64,000 nt of DNA from Streptomyces avidinii (GCF_014650695.1 NZ_BMVL01000002.1:362721-426720); one strand, 5' to 3'. Counted from the first letter of the stretch, positions 17,376 to 25,805 are shown. A program made the numbers and translations. The notes: a model not told the origin generated them from the letters alone.

Positions 17376-17533
17376 CAGCGGATCACCCGACTCCAGCCGG
17401 ACGACCCTCGCAGGAGAACGGCGCGGCCGGCTCCCCCGTTCGTGCCGACGTACCGTGCGCCTTCGAAGAGCCGACCTACTGCTGGAATCCATAGGGGTGG
17501 GTCACTTGCTCGTCGAAGGCGCAACCCGCTATC

Positions 17534-17562
17534 TTGAACGTGTTCAGATTGAACGCGTTCAA
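17534..17562 (+). promoter_or_regulatory. Tandem palindromic operators upstream of small membrane gene
   Basis: TTGAACGCGTTCAA at 17549-17562 is a perfect 14-bp palindrome. TTGAACGTGTTCAG at 17534-17547 is a near-perfect second copy, with centres 15 bp apart. They end just before the GAAAGGAG ribosome site of the gene starting at 17578, so a bound repressor (TetR- or GntR-like architecture) would block the promoter. No cognate regulator gene is adjacent. Confidence 0.65.
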
Positions 17563-17577
17563 GAGAAAGGAGTGGTC

Positions 17578-17781
17578 ATGGTTGGCGTCGAGGTCATCGC
17601 CTGCTCGCTGCTGTTCATCTTCGTGATCATTCCTGCGAGCGTTGGCCTCACCATCGCCAATTTCCGGGCGTGCGGCGAGCTCCGGGCACTTCGTCGGACG
17701 GCCCCCGAGAGAGCAGCAGCACGTGCGGACCCGTCCGCTCCCGCTCCCCCGCCACCCCCGCCGCTGCCGGGCCAGGTCTGA
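17578..17781 (+). CDS. Small membrane protein, 3' end replaced by repeat DNA
   Basis: A 67-residue ORF with a strong ribosome site (GAAAGGAG, seven bases before ATG 17578). Residues 5-27 (EVIACSLLFIFVIIPASVGL) form a membrane helix, followed by a basic segment RACGELRALRRTAPERAAAR. The final residues PPPPPPLPGQV are read from the repeat block shared with 8.6 kb. The original gene was therefore probably longer, and its 3' end was lost when the repeat arrived. The family is unknown. Expression is expected to be controlled by the tandem TTGAACGCGTTCAA operators. Confidence 0.5.
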   Translation: MVGVEVIACSLLFIFVIIPASVGLTIANFRACGELRALRRTAPERAAARADPSAPAPPPPPPLPGQV

Positions 17782-17925
17782 ACTGTGGTCGCTACCCGAA
17801 GGCGTCGCCCCGTACCGTCAGACAACGGATTCCCGGGTGAGGGACCAGGTTCGACGGCCATTCGAATCGCTGGATGGGTCGGACCGGCGAGCCGCGATCG
17901 TGGCCCTCAAATGATGCCTGGACGC
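17758..17925. repeat. Composite repeat block, copy 2 right part (matches 8611-8680 and 8818-8925)
   Basis: The sequence from GGGCCAGGTCTGAACTGTGG onward matches 8616. At CGTCAGACA (about 17824) it jumps directly to the part matching 8820 (GGATTCCCGGGTGAGGGACC), so about 140 bp present in copy 1 are deleted. It ends at the CAAATGATGCCTG / CAACTGATGCCTG boundary common to both copies. Confidence 0.65.
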
Positions 17926-18099
17926 CGGTTGGGCCGCACCCCCGCGCAGGCCAGGGAGGCTGCCGCTTCTTCGGTGCTGATGGCCCCGGTACCCGCCCCA
18001 TCGCCGGGACTCCATGCGGTGGCTCTGACATCCCAGCCGGACCTTGAAGAACGAGCTGAGGACCCTGCCGCCGGTCAGAACCGGCGCATCCGCGCAAGC

Positions 18100-18390
18100 T
18101 CAGGCGGGGGACTCGTCGCCCCGAGGGATGAGGAGCACTTTCACCCCTCCCACCTCGACCGACCAGCGCTCTCCCTGCTCAACGGCCGCCCGCCCCTCAC
18201 CGAGCATCCGCGTGCGGATGTTGCGCGTCGACTCACGTAGCGCGGTCGCCGGCCTGCCGGTCATGGCCGGGTCTCGGTCCAGAATCCGCTGCACCGACCT
18301 GTCGAGAGCGGCCACGGCTCCCTCAATGTCGCCCATCTCTCCACCCGCCGAGGCAACGGACGTCACTGCCCAGGCCATCCACAGAGCCAT
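18100..18390 (-). CDS. Hypothetical protein
   Basis: A 96-residue frame from ATG 18390. It has a small hydrophobic start (MALWMAWAVTSVASAGGEMG), a helical middle (AAVDRSVQRIL-like, TALRESTRNIRTRMLGEGRA) and a beta-like end (WSVEVGGVKVLLIPRGDE). Composition and GC-rich third positions fit real coding sequence, but no family was recognised and no ribosome site stands out. It may be a fragment, since it lies between repeat debris and an IS remnant. Confidence 0.45.
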   Translation of the reverse strand: MALWMAWAVTSVASAGGEMGDIEGAVAALDRSVQRILDRDPAMTGRPATALRESTRNIRTRMLGEGRAAVEQGERWSVEVGGVKVLLIPRGDESPA

Positions 18391-18585
18391 GCCTGAAGAG
18401 TAGGGCAGGCGAGCCGCGGCTGGAGGCGAAAGCGTGTCGGGCCCGCATGCCAGACAGCAGGAAGCCCCCCATCCGCCGAGACCGGGGCCCTACCCCGCAC
18501 CACCGTTCAGCGCCCGCGATGAAGTACCGAACAGCCGAGCCTGTACCGCGCACTCCCACCACACCCCGCGACCACGCCAGCTCGT

Positions 18586-18865
18586 CACCCGGGCCAAGGA
18601 CCACCTCAGGCTCACCATCAAGACCGTGAGCCGACCCAAGGACGCCACCGGGTTTGTCGTCCTGCCCCGCCGCTGGGTCGTCGAACGCACCCTGGCGTGG
18701 CTCATGCACGCCCGCCGCCACGCCAGGGACTACGAACGACTCGTCCAGCACAGTGAAGCTCTCATCACCTGGGCCGTTATCACCCTCATGACCCGACGCA
18801 TCGCCCAGAGGAAGGGCCTCTCCCGACCGCCTCTTACCCCGCTTCAGCTCGGACAGGCCGCCTGA
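18586..18865 (+). pseudogene. IS5-family transposase C-terminal remnant
   Basis: The plus-strand frame reads KDHLRLTIKTVSRPKDATGF, VVLPRRWVVERTLAWLMHAR and RDYERLVQHSEALITWAVIT, ending LMTRRIA. This is the final DDE segment of IS5-family transposases, with the E of RRWVVERT-x-AW. The upstream two-thirds of the transposase, including both catalytic Asp residues, is absent, so it is inactive. No terminal repeats were identified. Confidence 0.75.
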
Positions 18866-18915
18866 AGACTCTCCTGAGCCACTCGGGTGAACCACGCGGC
18901 CAAGCGTTCCTGACT

Positions 18916-19518
18916 TCAACTCACGAGATCGCGCCAGAATGAGACGGTCGCCTTGGGGTCCCATGCCTCGTCCTGACGATCCAAGCCGGGGCCACCGAAC
19001 TCCTGGTGGACATAGTCAACCAAATCGGTGCCGTAGTAGATGATGTCGGTCTGATACATCGACAAGACGGGGTGGCCATACGTGCCACGTCCCGCAGGCA
19101 AGTACCGGTGCGAACAGACAGGCACCATCGTCGGCACCGCAGCCAGACACGTACGGGCCACCATGAGGACGTCGGCCAGCACTCCAGGCTTGGCCCCCCA
19201 GTCTTCCGACCAGAAGCTGTTGTGTTCGACATCAAAGAGCACGCCGTCGGCTGGCCAGGCAAGCCGTTCGCGGAGCTCGTCAGGGTCACCGTTGCGCCAA
19301 TCAGGCCAGGGCTGTCGCCGACCCGGACTGGACGGCCGACCAGTCGGCAAGCCGGCCGCCAAGAACGCACGGTGATCGTCACTGAACTCGAAGCCGAATT
19401 CCGCTTCGACCCGTGCGAACTCGGCGTCCGACAGACCTGGCAAAACTTCGACACGCCCAAGTTGAGACAAGCGGCGGGCGGCTTCCGCCCCCAACTGGGC
19501 ACCTTCATTCGTAATCAC
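18916..19518 (-). CDS. SMI1/KNR4 (SUKH)-family protein
   Basis: A 200-residue protein of the SUKH superfamily: [20 protein letters not shown] followed by [15 protein letters not shown] (the family's first helix pair), [29 protein letters not shown] and a C-terminal [24 protein letters not shown] proteins often act as immunity proteins against polymorphic nuclease toxins, but many actinobacterial members are orphans. Start ATG 19518. No toxin gene adjoins it; neighbours are an IS5 remnant and decayed repeats. Confidence 0.8.
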   Translation of the reverse strand: MITNEGAQLGAEAARRLSQLGRVEVLPGLSDAEFARVEAEFGFEFSDDHRAFLAAGLPTGRPSSPGRRQPWPDWRNGDPDELRERLAWPADGVLFDVEHNSFWSEDWGAKPGVLADVLMVARTCLAAVPTMVPVCSHRYLPAGRGTYGHPVLSMYQTDIIYYGTDLVDYVHQEFGGPGLDRQDEAWDPKATVSFWRDLVS

Positions 19519-19576
19519 GCCCCGATGGTAACGACGGCTCGACGCGGCCCTCCACGGAGTTCTGCACTGTCAGGAG

Positions 19577-19710
19577 GAGGACCAGGCCCCCTGGAGCGGG
19601 TGATCCCGAGCACGGTGGCCACCGCTTCGGCCGACGTACCACGGACAGGTGCGCGGTCCAGTCCGCGAGCAGTCCGGTGAGGTCGACGTCCGCCTCGTAC
19701 AGGGGGTCGA
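19577..19710 (-). pseudogene. Decayed copy B of the dispersed unnamed family
   Basis: The minus strand reads YEADVDLTGLLADWTAHLSV and then, in another frame, TSAEAVATVLGITRS. Compared with copy A at 8100-8450, the central 65-70 codons are deleted and the frame is broken. At DNA level CGGACAGGTGCGCGGTCCAG is shared exactly with copy A. Confidence 0.5.
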
Positions 19711-19871
19711 CGTCAGGCGCGCCCGGGTCTCCCGCATGAAGGTCTCTTATGCCCCGGCGGCATTGCGCTGATCGTCAAGGAAGTCCGCGCCGGCTGCACA
19801 GCGTGCTCAGCATCGGGTTCATAGGCTCTCCAGTGTTCGATCGACTTCGACCGCATGCAGGGGGATCCACC

Positions 19872-20228
19872 ATGAAGAAGAGGCTCGGCCAGATCGTTAT
19901 GACGGCGACCGCCGTGGCAGCCTTCGGGCTCATCACCGCCGGCCCGGCGAGCGCCGCGTCGTCCTCGTGCTCGTCCTCGGGCGGCACGATGTGTACCAGT
20001 GCCAGCATTGCGTCCAACAGCGGCCACCAGGTCTGCTTCGGCGGGAAGCACAACGCCCTGGCTTCCTGGGGACGCGCCGAGCTCTGGGACGGCGACACCG
20101 GGGTGATGGTCGGTTCCATCGCGACCAACGGCTACCGCTGGCAGCAGGCCTGCACCGGCGGGCTGTACGGCCAGCACTACTACCTGAAGGGCACGGGCGG
20201 GTTCTTCTACGGGGAAGTCTGGAACTGA
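19872..20228 (+). CDS. Small secreted Cys-containing protein
   Basis: A 118-residue protein with a clear Sec signal peptide (MKKRLGQIVMTATAVAAFGL then ITAGPASA, cleavage after about residue 28). The mature part has four Cys (SSSCSSS, TMCTS, VCFGG, QACTGG) that could form two disulfides, and ends in YLKGTGGFFYGEVWN. It is aromatic- and Gly-rich but has no recognised catalytic motif. A GC-rich hairpin terminator starts 14 bp after its stop and is shared with the convergent AraC gene side. The function is unknown; it is expected to be extracellular. Confidence 0.75.
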   Translation: MKKRLGQIVMTATAVAAFGLITAGPASAASSSCSSSGGTMCTSASIASNSGHQVCFGGKHNALASWGRAELWDGDTGVMVGSIATNGYRWQQACTGGLYGQHYYLKGTGGFFYGEVWN

Positions 20229-20241
20229 CCCGTCCGCCGAA

Positions 20242-20282
20242 CGGCCCTTCCCCGCCGGTCCATGGACGGCGGGGAAGGGCCG
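20242..20282. terminator. Strong bidirectional hairpin terminator
   Basis: CGGCCCTTCCCCGCCG (20242-20257) is perfectly complementary to 20267-20282, with a 9-nt loop. It lies between the stop of the secreted protein (20228) and the stop of the convergent AraC gene (20316), so it can end transcription from both sides. Confidence 0.8.
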
Positions 20283-20315
20283 CCGGGCCGGTCCCCGTGT
20301 CCGCGCCGGCGCCCG

Positions 20316-21341
20316 TCACTCTTTGCCGGGCCGCGCCGTTCCTCCGTAGCCGGCCCCGTTGCGCCTCTCGCAGTACGCGTCGGCGCTCAGCGACCGGAAC
20401 TCGGTGGGGCTCACTCCGTACGACGCACGGAAGGACCGGCTGAAAACCGCCGGTCCGCTGAAACCCCAGCGGGCCGCGATGGCTTGTACCCGGTCCGCGC
20501 CGGGACCCGAGCGGACCAGCTCTGCCCGACACTGCTCCAGGCGGCGCCGGCGGATCCGGGCGTGGACGCCCTCCGCCTGGCCGTGAAACAGCTGGTGGAG
20601 GCTGCGCAGTGAGATGCTGTGGCGAGCGGCGACAGCTGCAGGCGTCAGCTCCGGGTCGCCGAGGTTGTGCTCGATGAAGGCGTGTATCTGCTGCCGCAGG
20701 ACCTGAGCGCGGCCCTCGGCGGGCAGACGGTCCCCGCAGTCCAGATGTTGGGCCAGGCAGGCTGCCGCCAGGCTGACGGCAGCAGCGCTCAGACGCCCCA
20801 ATTCTTCAGGCCCGCAGTCGCCGCCGTGTTCCTCGAGCGCAGTCATGAAGGACGCCAGGACCGCCGAGATCCCTCGGTCACCGGGTATCCGGCGAGCGAG
20901 CATTGTGTCCAGGCGCTGGGCACGCAGGGGTAACACCGTCCGCGGAAGCATCAGGATCGTTGCCCGGACCGGCCCTCCTCCGGCGGGCATCTCGTTGTCG
21001 GAAGGGCGGGAGGTGTCCCAGAGCATGAAGTCCCCGGCCCCCACTGTGCACGCGTGGCGGTGCTGGGACAACGACGTGGTGCCCCTGCGCACCAGCGCCA
21101 GCTGATACTGCTCCGGGTCCCCGCGCCGGATCATCGCGGGCGTGCGCCGGGAACGCAGGGGCGACAGCTCGAATCGCGCCACACGCAGCTCACCCATGTC
21201 CAGCACGGCCGCCTCTCCCCGGAAGTCGGCCGGCCGTTCACTGCTCAGCGCGGCGGGCATCACCTCGCGCGAGATCACGTCGGCGTACCAGTCGAATCGC
21301 TCCCGCGCCGGTACCGCGCCTGATGACACCGCTGACCACAT
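20316..21341 (-). CDS. AraC/XylS-family transcriptional regulator with a TTA codon
   Basis: A 341-residue regulator. The N-terminal about 200 residues match the cupin-like AraC_binding_2 domain (FRGEAAVLDMGELRVARFEL, then RRGDPEQYQLALVRRG and VGAGDFMLWDTSRP). The C-terminal AraC double helix-turn-helix has SLRSLHQLFHGQAEGVHARI and GFSGPAVFSRSFRASYGVSP. Leu137 is encoded by TTA (20931-20933 on the plus strand as TAA). TTA is rare in Streptomyces and makes translation depend on the bldA tRNA. The target is unknown; it is not divergent from an obvious enzyme gene. Confidence 0.88.
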   Translation of the reverse strand: MWSAVSSGAVPARERFDWYADVISREVMPAALSSERPADFRGEAAVLDMGELRVARFELSPLRSRRTPAMIRRGDPEQYQLALVRRGTTSLSQHRHACTVGAGDFMLWDTSRPSDNEMPAGGGPVRATILMLPRTVLPLRAQRLDTMLARRIPGDRGISAVLASFMTALEEHGGDCGPEELGRLSAAAVSLAAACLAQHLDCGDRLPAEGRAQVLRQQIHAFIEHNLGDPELTPAAVAARHSISLRSLHQLFHGQAEGVHARIRRRRLEQCRAELVRSGPGADRVQAIAARWGFSGPAVFSRSFRASYGVSPTEFRSLSADAYCERRNGAGYGGTARPGKE

Positions 21342-21504
21342 CCGCTTGCGACCGACCCCAAGGGTGCATCGAAAGGATCATCGTCGGATCAGGGTTCGGT
21401 CTCCCGCGTGGCGTGCCCGGCGGGAGGTCCCCACACACGCCGCACCGCTACCGAGACCACGGACTCCATGGGGTCCAAGGGCGCGGATGCCTTCCCTCTT
21501 CTCG

Positions 21505-22014
21505 CTACGACATCGCCAAGGCAGCGGAGGCCGCCGGCATGGAGGCGGCGGTGGGGTCCTTGAGCTTCAGCGGCGAGGCACAGGCGGCTCGGAGGGCAGC
21601 CGGCCACGCCAGGGTCACCTTCAGCCCGCCCGATCCCGTCCTGAACCGGTCGATCACCCGCACCTCGCCGGGCACCGCCGGCGGGGCCGCCCCCGGCACG
21701 GTCAGCCGGCGCAACGACGCTCCGAACTCCCCGGCCGTCGGCTCGGCCAGTGCGTCGGCGTCTTCGTCCGTGGTCCAGCCCGACAGCCGGTCCTGATCCT
21801 CGTCGTCGTCCGCCAGGATCAGCAGCGGGCCGTCAAGGCGGAGCCTGGTCGTGCCGTCGGCGCCGTCCAGGAGCAACATGGCCGGCGGCATCTGCGAAGG
21901 GACGTTGCCGCCTACAACTTCGCGGACGGCCTTCCGCGTCTCGGCGGGCTCCCGGCCTGCCGCCGGCTTTGGCCTGCACCGGTACGGCGGGGTGTCAGCC
22001 GGGTGGGCGGCCAT
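21505..22014 (-). CDS. Hypothetical protein
   Basis: A 169-residue frame from ATG 22014, divergent from the membrane protein at 22053 with only 38 bp between. It contains beta-rich segments LLLDGADGTTRLRLDGPLLI and GEVRVIDRFRTGSGGLKVTL with an acidic linker (LADDDEDQDRLSGWTTDEDA). No family recognised and no strong ribosome site. Its composition is credible for coding DNA, but the Ala-rich tail (SMPAASAALAMS) may mean it is 3'-truncated. Confidence 0.45.
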   Translation of the reverse strand: MAAHPADTPPYRCRPKPAAGREPAETRKAVREVVGGNVPSQMPPAMLLLDGADGTTRLRLDGPLLILADDDEDQDRLSGWTTDEDADALAEPTAGEFGASLRRLTVPGAAPPAVPGEVRVIDRFRTGSGGLKVTLAWPAALRAACASPLKLKDPTAASMPAASAALAMS

Positions 22015-22052
22015 TACGTGCGGGCCCGGGGGCGGGCGGACAGACTGAGCGC

Positions 22053-22979
22053 ATGCCCGTGAAGGCGCGGCGGCCGCCGTCGGCGCCTCCCAAATGGTCG
22101 TTCCTGGACAAGGCGGCGTACGTCGCGGCGCCCGGGGCCGTCGTACTCGGGCTGCTCTACTACTTCGGTAACCAGTACAACGAGGCTTACTACCGTGCGT
22201 TCGGCGTTCCGCTCAGCGAACTACCCATCTCCGTTGAGGCCGTCCTCGCGCGCAGCCCGCAGGCCCTCTTCTTCCCGGTCTGGATGCTGCTCGTCTGCGG
22301 GCTCGTCGTCCTGCTTGTGCTCGGCTGGCTCGGGCACGCCCTGGCCCGCCCGGAGAACGAGGGGCGGCGCCGCACGGCGTACCGCGTGCTGCTGGCGGTG
22401 GGACTGCTCCTGGGGGTGGTCGGGGGCTACCCCGTGTTCTTCCGGGAAGACCTGCTCGCCTTCCTCCCCGCGGGCTGGCCACGCGGGCTGCTGCCCAGCC
22501 TCATGGTGGCCCTCGGAGCCAGCCTGGCCTTCTTCGGCATCCAGGTGCGCCTCGGGCAACACGATGCCGGGCGGCGGAACCGTCGGGTCCGCGACGCCGA
22601 CCGGCTGTGGCTCGTGGCCGGGGCGTTGCTCCTGGGGATGCTGACGTTGAGCCTGTTCTACGGCGTGTCCCGGTACGCGGCGATGGCGGGCGAGACGCAA
22701 GCGGTGGCGGACGCGAACGGCGGTATGAAGCGGAACCCGGCCGTGGAGGTCCTTTCGCGCCTTCCGCTGGTGCACCACGCCAAGGACATCGAGTTCAGGG
22801 ACCTGGGCGCCCGAGCCGGGCCCTACCGGTACCGGTACAGAGGCTTTCGCCTCCTGCTGAAGACCCCGACCCGCTTCTACCTCGTCCCCTACTACGGGGG
22901 GTACAAGAACACCGTGACGGTCGTGCTCCCGGACGACGATGGCACGGTCCGGGTGCAGATGAAGGGCTCTGTCAGGTGA
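22053..22979 (+). CDS. Multi-pass membrane protein of unknown function
   Basis: A 308-residue protein with about four membrane helices (AAPGAVVLGLLYYFGN at about 27-42, FPVWMLLVCGLVVLLVLGWL, VLLAVGLLLGVVGGYP, LLPSLMVALGASLAFF and LVAGALLLGMLTLSLFYGVS) and a C-terminal soluble domain of about 90 residues ending TVTVVLPDDDGTVRVQMKGS. No catalytic motif was recognised. ATG 22053 is the first credible start. Its end overlaps the end of the convergent lipoprotein gene by eight bases. Confidence 0.75.
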   Translation: MPVKARRPPSAPPKWSFLDKAAYVAAPGAVVLGLLYYFGNQYNEAYYRAFGVPLSELPISVEAVLARSPQALFFPVWMLLVCGLVVLLVLGWLGHALARPENEGRRRTAYRVLLAVGLLLGVVGGYPVFFREDLLAFLPAGWPRGLLPSLMVALGASLAFFGIQVRLGQHDAGRRNRRVRDADRLWLVAGALLLGMLTLSLFYGVSRYAAMAGETQAVADANGGMKRNPAVEVLSRLPLVHHAKDIEFRDLGARAGPYRYRYRGFRLLLKTPTRFYLVPYYGGYKNTVTVVLPDDDGTVRVQMKGSVR

Positions 22980-23607
22980 GCCCGGGCTCGGGTGTGGGAG
23001 TCTCGGTCTCGTCAGGGGTCTCCGGGGTCTCGGTCTCGTCGGGGGTTTCCGGGGTCTCGTCGGGCTGCGGCGTCGGGGGTTCGGAGGTCGTCTCCGATGC
23101 GGCCCCGACGGCCTCACCGGTCAGGGTCACCGAGAACACGGGCCCTTCGGCGGTCGGAGCGGTGACCGTCCCCGTCCACCTGCCGGGTTCCTGGGCGGTG
23201 TGGCTGACCTGGACGCTGCACGTCTCCTGGGGCTGAAGGGTGACTCCGGTGCAGCCGTCCGCGACGATCGAGAGCTCCCCGCTGTCGGTCGTGGCCTTCA
23301 GCGGCTGGACGGTCAGGGGCACCTGCTTGTCGTTGGCGAGCTCCATGGTGCCTCCGGCGGGCTCGTCCAGTTGTGCCCTCGGCACGGAGAGCGTCGCGCC
23401 ACCGCCGGAGCCTCCGTCGGTGCCGGGGAAGACCTTGCCCAGTTCCTCGTCCGCCGTCGCGGTCGGGGACGTATTGGTCTCCGTGTCGCTGGTTGTGGTG
23501 TCGCGGGGCGGGACGGGCTCGGGGTCGGACCCCCCGCACGCCGTTGCCGTCATGATCAGGGCTGTCAGCAGCGTCGTCGCGACGAAGCCGCGTCTGATGT
23601 CCGGCAT
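22972..23607 (-). CDS. Secreted lipoprotein with an Ig-like/ASPM-type beta domain
   Basis: A 211-residue protein starting MPDIRRGFVATTLLTALIMT and then ATACGGSD, a lipoprotein signal with a slightly unusual lipobox (ATAC) at Cys22. After a Thr-rich linker, a roughly 90-residue beta domain reads VQPLKATTDSGELSIVADGC and VTLQPQETCSVQVSHTAQEP. This resembles the centrosomal/choice-of-anchor Ig-like domains used on cell surfaces, where two Cys can pair. The C-terminus is a Pro-Glu-Thr repeat tail (PETPDETET twice). A stronger ribosome site (GGAGGG) precedes ATG 23607. The role is unknown. Confidence 0.75.
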   Translation of the reverse strand: MPDIRRGFVATTLLTALIMTATACGGSDPEPVPPRDTTTSDTETNTSPTATADEELGKVFPGTDGGSGGGATLSVPRAQLDEPAGGTMELANDKQVPLTVQPLKATTDSGELSIVADGCTGVTLQPQETCSVQVSHTAQEPGRWTGTVTAPTAEGPVFSVTLTGEAVGAASETTSEPPTPQPDETPETPDETETPETPDETETPTPEPGLT

Positions 23608-23789
23608 CACGGTGTCCGTCCCTCCGGTCCGGCTCGGGTCGGCGCCCAACGTCGCACAGTGGCTCGCCGTAAGCACGGAACCGGCGCGGTGACACTGCGT
23701 TATCACCCCGGGCGGCGGTACCGCTCAAGCACGGACTCCGCCTCGTACAGCGACATCGTCTTCGGACTGACCACCCTCGCCGGGTCGGG

Positions 23790-24390
23790 TACGCGCAGGA
23801 CACCGCCGACGCCGGCTTCGAGACCAACCTCGGCGCAGCGCGGGCCTACTACGAGCTCCACGGGACCCTCGCGGCCCCACGGGGCGCCACCACCCTCGAC
23901 ATCGCGATCGGGCAATGGCTCACCGACATCCGCCGCCCCGGCGGGCTGGGCAAAGACCCCGAACGCGCGGAGCGGCGGGCCGCCGCGCTCGCTGCGATCG
24001 ACCCGGACTGGAACCCGGGCGAGCGTGGGTGGACCGTGGACCGTGGACCGGCAGCGGCAGCGGCAGCGGCAGCGGCAGCGGCAGCGGCAGCGGCAGCGGC
24101 AGCGGCAGCGGCAGCGGCAGCGGCAGCACGCCTACCTCACCCAGCTCCTCGCCTCCGGCGCCCGCCTGACCGCGATCGTGCCGGGGGGACGCGGCACGGC
24201 GAGGACGTCGGCCGGCGGCTCGCCACCCGGCGGCGGGACTGGGACCGGCTGAACGAGGAGCAGCAGCACCGGCTCCGCGCACTCGGCGTCAAGCCGCAGA
24301 AAGCCCCACGTGCGGGCAAGGCCCCGGCCAAGGCCGCCCCGGCCTTCCGGGCCGCGCGCGCGGGCGGTACGGCCTTCCAGAAAGGGGCTC
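23790..24390 (+). pseudogene. Helicase-associated-domain protein, decayed copy 1
   Basis: Successive plus-strand frames read GYAQDTADAGFETNLGAARA, LAAPRGATTLDIAIGQWLTD and DPDWNPGERGWTVD. After the tandem repeat they continue HAYLTQLLASGARLTAIVPG, RHGEDVGRRLATRRRDWDRL and NEEQQHRLRALGVKPQKAPR. These are the helicase-associated (HA, pfam03457-type) repeats found at the C-terminus of large Streptomyces DEAD/DEAH-like proteins. The frame is broken by a 7-bp duplication and by a break after IVPG. The helicase domains are absent. Three shorter relics lie at 38682, 49753 and 52358. Confidence 0.6.
24049..24126 (+). repeat. Hexanucleotide microsatellite (CGGCAG)x13
   Basis: Thirteen perfect tandem copies of CGGCAG fill 78 bp. 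In the HA-domain frame the ancestral sequence would read only one or two of these units (a QRQ triplet before HAYLTQLL), so the array looks like a slippage expansion inside a dead gene. Depending on frame it encodes Gln-Arg, Ser-Gly or poly-Ala. Directly upstream TGGACCG is also duplicated. Confidence 0.9.
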
Positions 24391-24605
24391 GCCCGCGAGG
24401 ATTCCGCGCTCCCATGTTGAGATCGTGCGCTACGAGCAACAGGACATCGAAGTACGGCTGGGAGTGTGGCGCAGCAACATGCGCAGCCGGCCTCCCGCAG
24501 GTCGCCCACACAGCAACCGGTCCCCCGTACGGGCGGCTCGACGGGCACCCGCCTCCGGACGGCCGGAGGATCAGTGCGGGGACACGCGACGGGAGCCGAT
24601 CAAGG

Positions 24606-25598
24606 ATGCCGAACACCGCCGATCGCTCGAAGAGGGCGCACATCGTCCTGTCAGGGGTACTGCTCCTCGCCGGGGTCGTCTCGACCGGGTGCAGCGGCGA
24701 GGCCCGCGACGCCGGGCAGGGGCCTGGAGCAGGGCCCCGCCCCCAGGCGGCGCGCTCCGGCAGGGTCACCGTCGTCTACGAGGCCCAAACGGTCAAACCG
24801 GAGGACCGGGAGGCCGTGGCACTGATCCGGAACTCCCGCGTGCTGGAGCGTACGGCCGACTGGGTGAACAGATCACTCACCCTCCCGCACGACATGGTCG
24901 TGAAGGTCACCGCCGCCGTGCCGCCCGGCGTCACCGACGCCGTCACCCAGCCCGACGGCAGGACGATCTTCGTCCCGCCACCGTTCCTGACCGAGATCGA
25001 GAAGGCCCTCGCCGATGTCGTGAAGACCGTCGAACGGCCCGCCCCGATCCCCGCGTCCGAGTACAACACCGACGACCTGACCGTGCTGTCGACCGAATTC
25101 ATCTTCGGCCACGAGATGGGCCATGCCCTGCAGCGCCAGCTCCTCCTGGCCAACCTCGGCCTCGAAGAGGACGCGGCGGACGGCTTCGCGTCCTTCTACA
25201 CCGTCAACGAGGTCGGTCCGGGCCCGTCGCTGGCCGCCGCGGTCCTCTTCGACGAGATCGCACGCAAGGAAGGCACGCCGACGCTGGAGGGCATGTCGAG
25301 CGACCACCCCGTTACCCAGCAGCGGGCCTTCAACTTCCTGTGCTACCTGGAGGGCAGCGCCCCGAAGAAGTACCAGCAGTCCCTGGTCGACAGCGGCTAT
25401 CTCCCGAAGACCCGCGCCCCCCTCTGCCCGCAGGCGTGGGCCATGCTGGACTACGGCTGGTGGACCCAGCTCCAACCCCACTTCAGCGGGGCGTTCAGGG
25501 GCCGGGGTGCCGAGGAGCAGAAGAAGGCGCACGAACGGCTGATCGCGGAGACACAGGCTCTGGCGAAGCGCATCGACGAGATCCGCAGCGGTCAATGA
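24606..25598 (+). CDS. DUF4344 putative zinc metallopeptidase lipoprotein
   Basis: A 330-residue exported protein: lipoprotein signal with VLLLAGVVSTGC (Cys29), then the DUF4344 metallopeptidase-like domain with the zinc motif FGHEMGHALQ (His169, Glu170, His173) and a downstream LEEDAADGFASFY, which supplies the third ligand region. ATG 24606 is supported by the signal peptide; a much longer frame running back through the poly-Ala microsatellite is spurious. A membrane-anchored extracellular protease is predicted from motif only. It is convergent with the snapalysin-like gene 208 bp away. Confidence 0.85.
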   Translation: MPNTADRSKRAHIVLSGVLLLAGVVSTGCSGEARDAGQGPGAGPRPQAARSGRVTVVYEAQTVKPEDREAVALIRNSRVLERTADWVNRSLTLPHDMVVKVTAAVPPGVTDAVTQPDGRTIFVPPPFLTEIEKALADVVKTVERPAPIPASEYNTDDLTVLSTEFIFGHEMGHALQRQLLLANLGLEEDAADGFASFYTVNEVGPGPSLAAAVLFDEIARKEGTPTLEGMSSDHPVTQQRAFNFLCYLEGSAPKKYQQSLVDSGYLPKTRAPLCPQAWAMLDYGWWTQLQPHFSGAFRGRGAEEQKKAHERLIAETQALAKRIDEIRSGQ

Positions 25599-25677
25599 GG
25601 CACATGACGCGTACCCCGTCGATCTCGTCCGCGTAGTCGCGCAGCAGGGCTCCGGGGACTGTCGCGGGATCGGCGCC

Positions 25678-25744
25678 GAGGCGGCGGGCGGCGGGCGCCG
25701 AGGCGGCGGGCGGCGAGGCGGCGGGCGGCGAGGCGGCGGGCGCC
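25678..25744. repeat. GC-only tandem repeat between two protease genes
   Basis: About four imperfect copies of GAGGCGGCGGGCGGC (15 bp; first copy 22 bp). On the minus strand they encode repeated AARRL. Flanking minus-strand codons GADPATVPGALLRDYADEID at about 25610-25675 look like the tail of a lost gene. No function is evident. Confidence 0.6.
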
Positions 25745-25805
25745 GGCGCGGCCGCCCTCCGGGAGTCCCGTCCCAGCCAGGGCCCCGCGCCGGCCCACCC
25801 GCCGG

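Noticed and set aside
24049..24126. CRISPR array
   Set aside because: It is a six-base tandem repeat without spacers; no array with unique spacers was seen anywhere in the window.
24036..24605. Start of the DUF4344 protein 190 codons upstream through a poly-Ala tract
   Set aside because: The poly-Ala is a frame reading of the CGGCAG microsatellite; the real lipoprotein signal begins at 24606.
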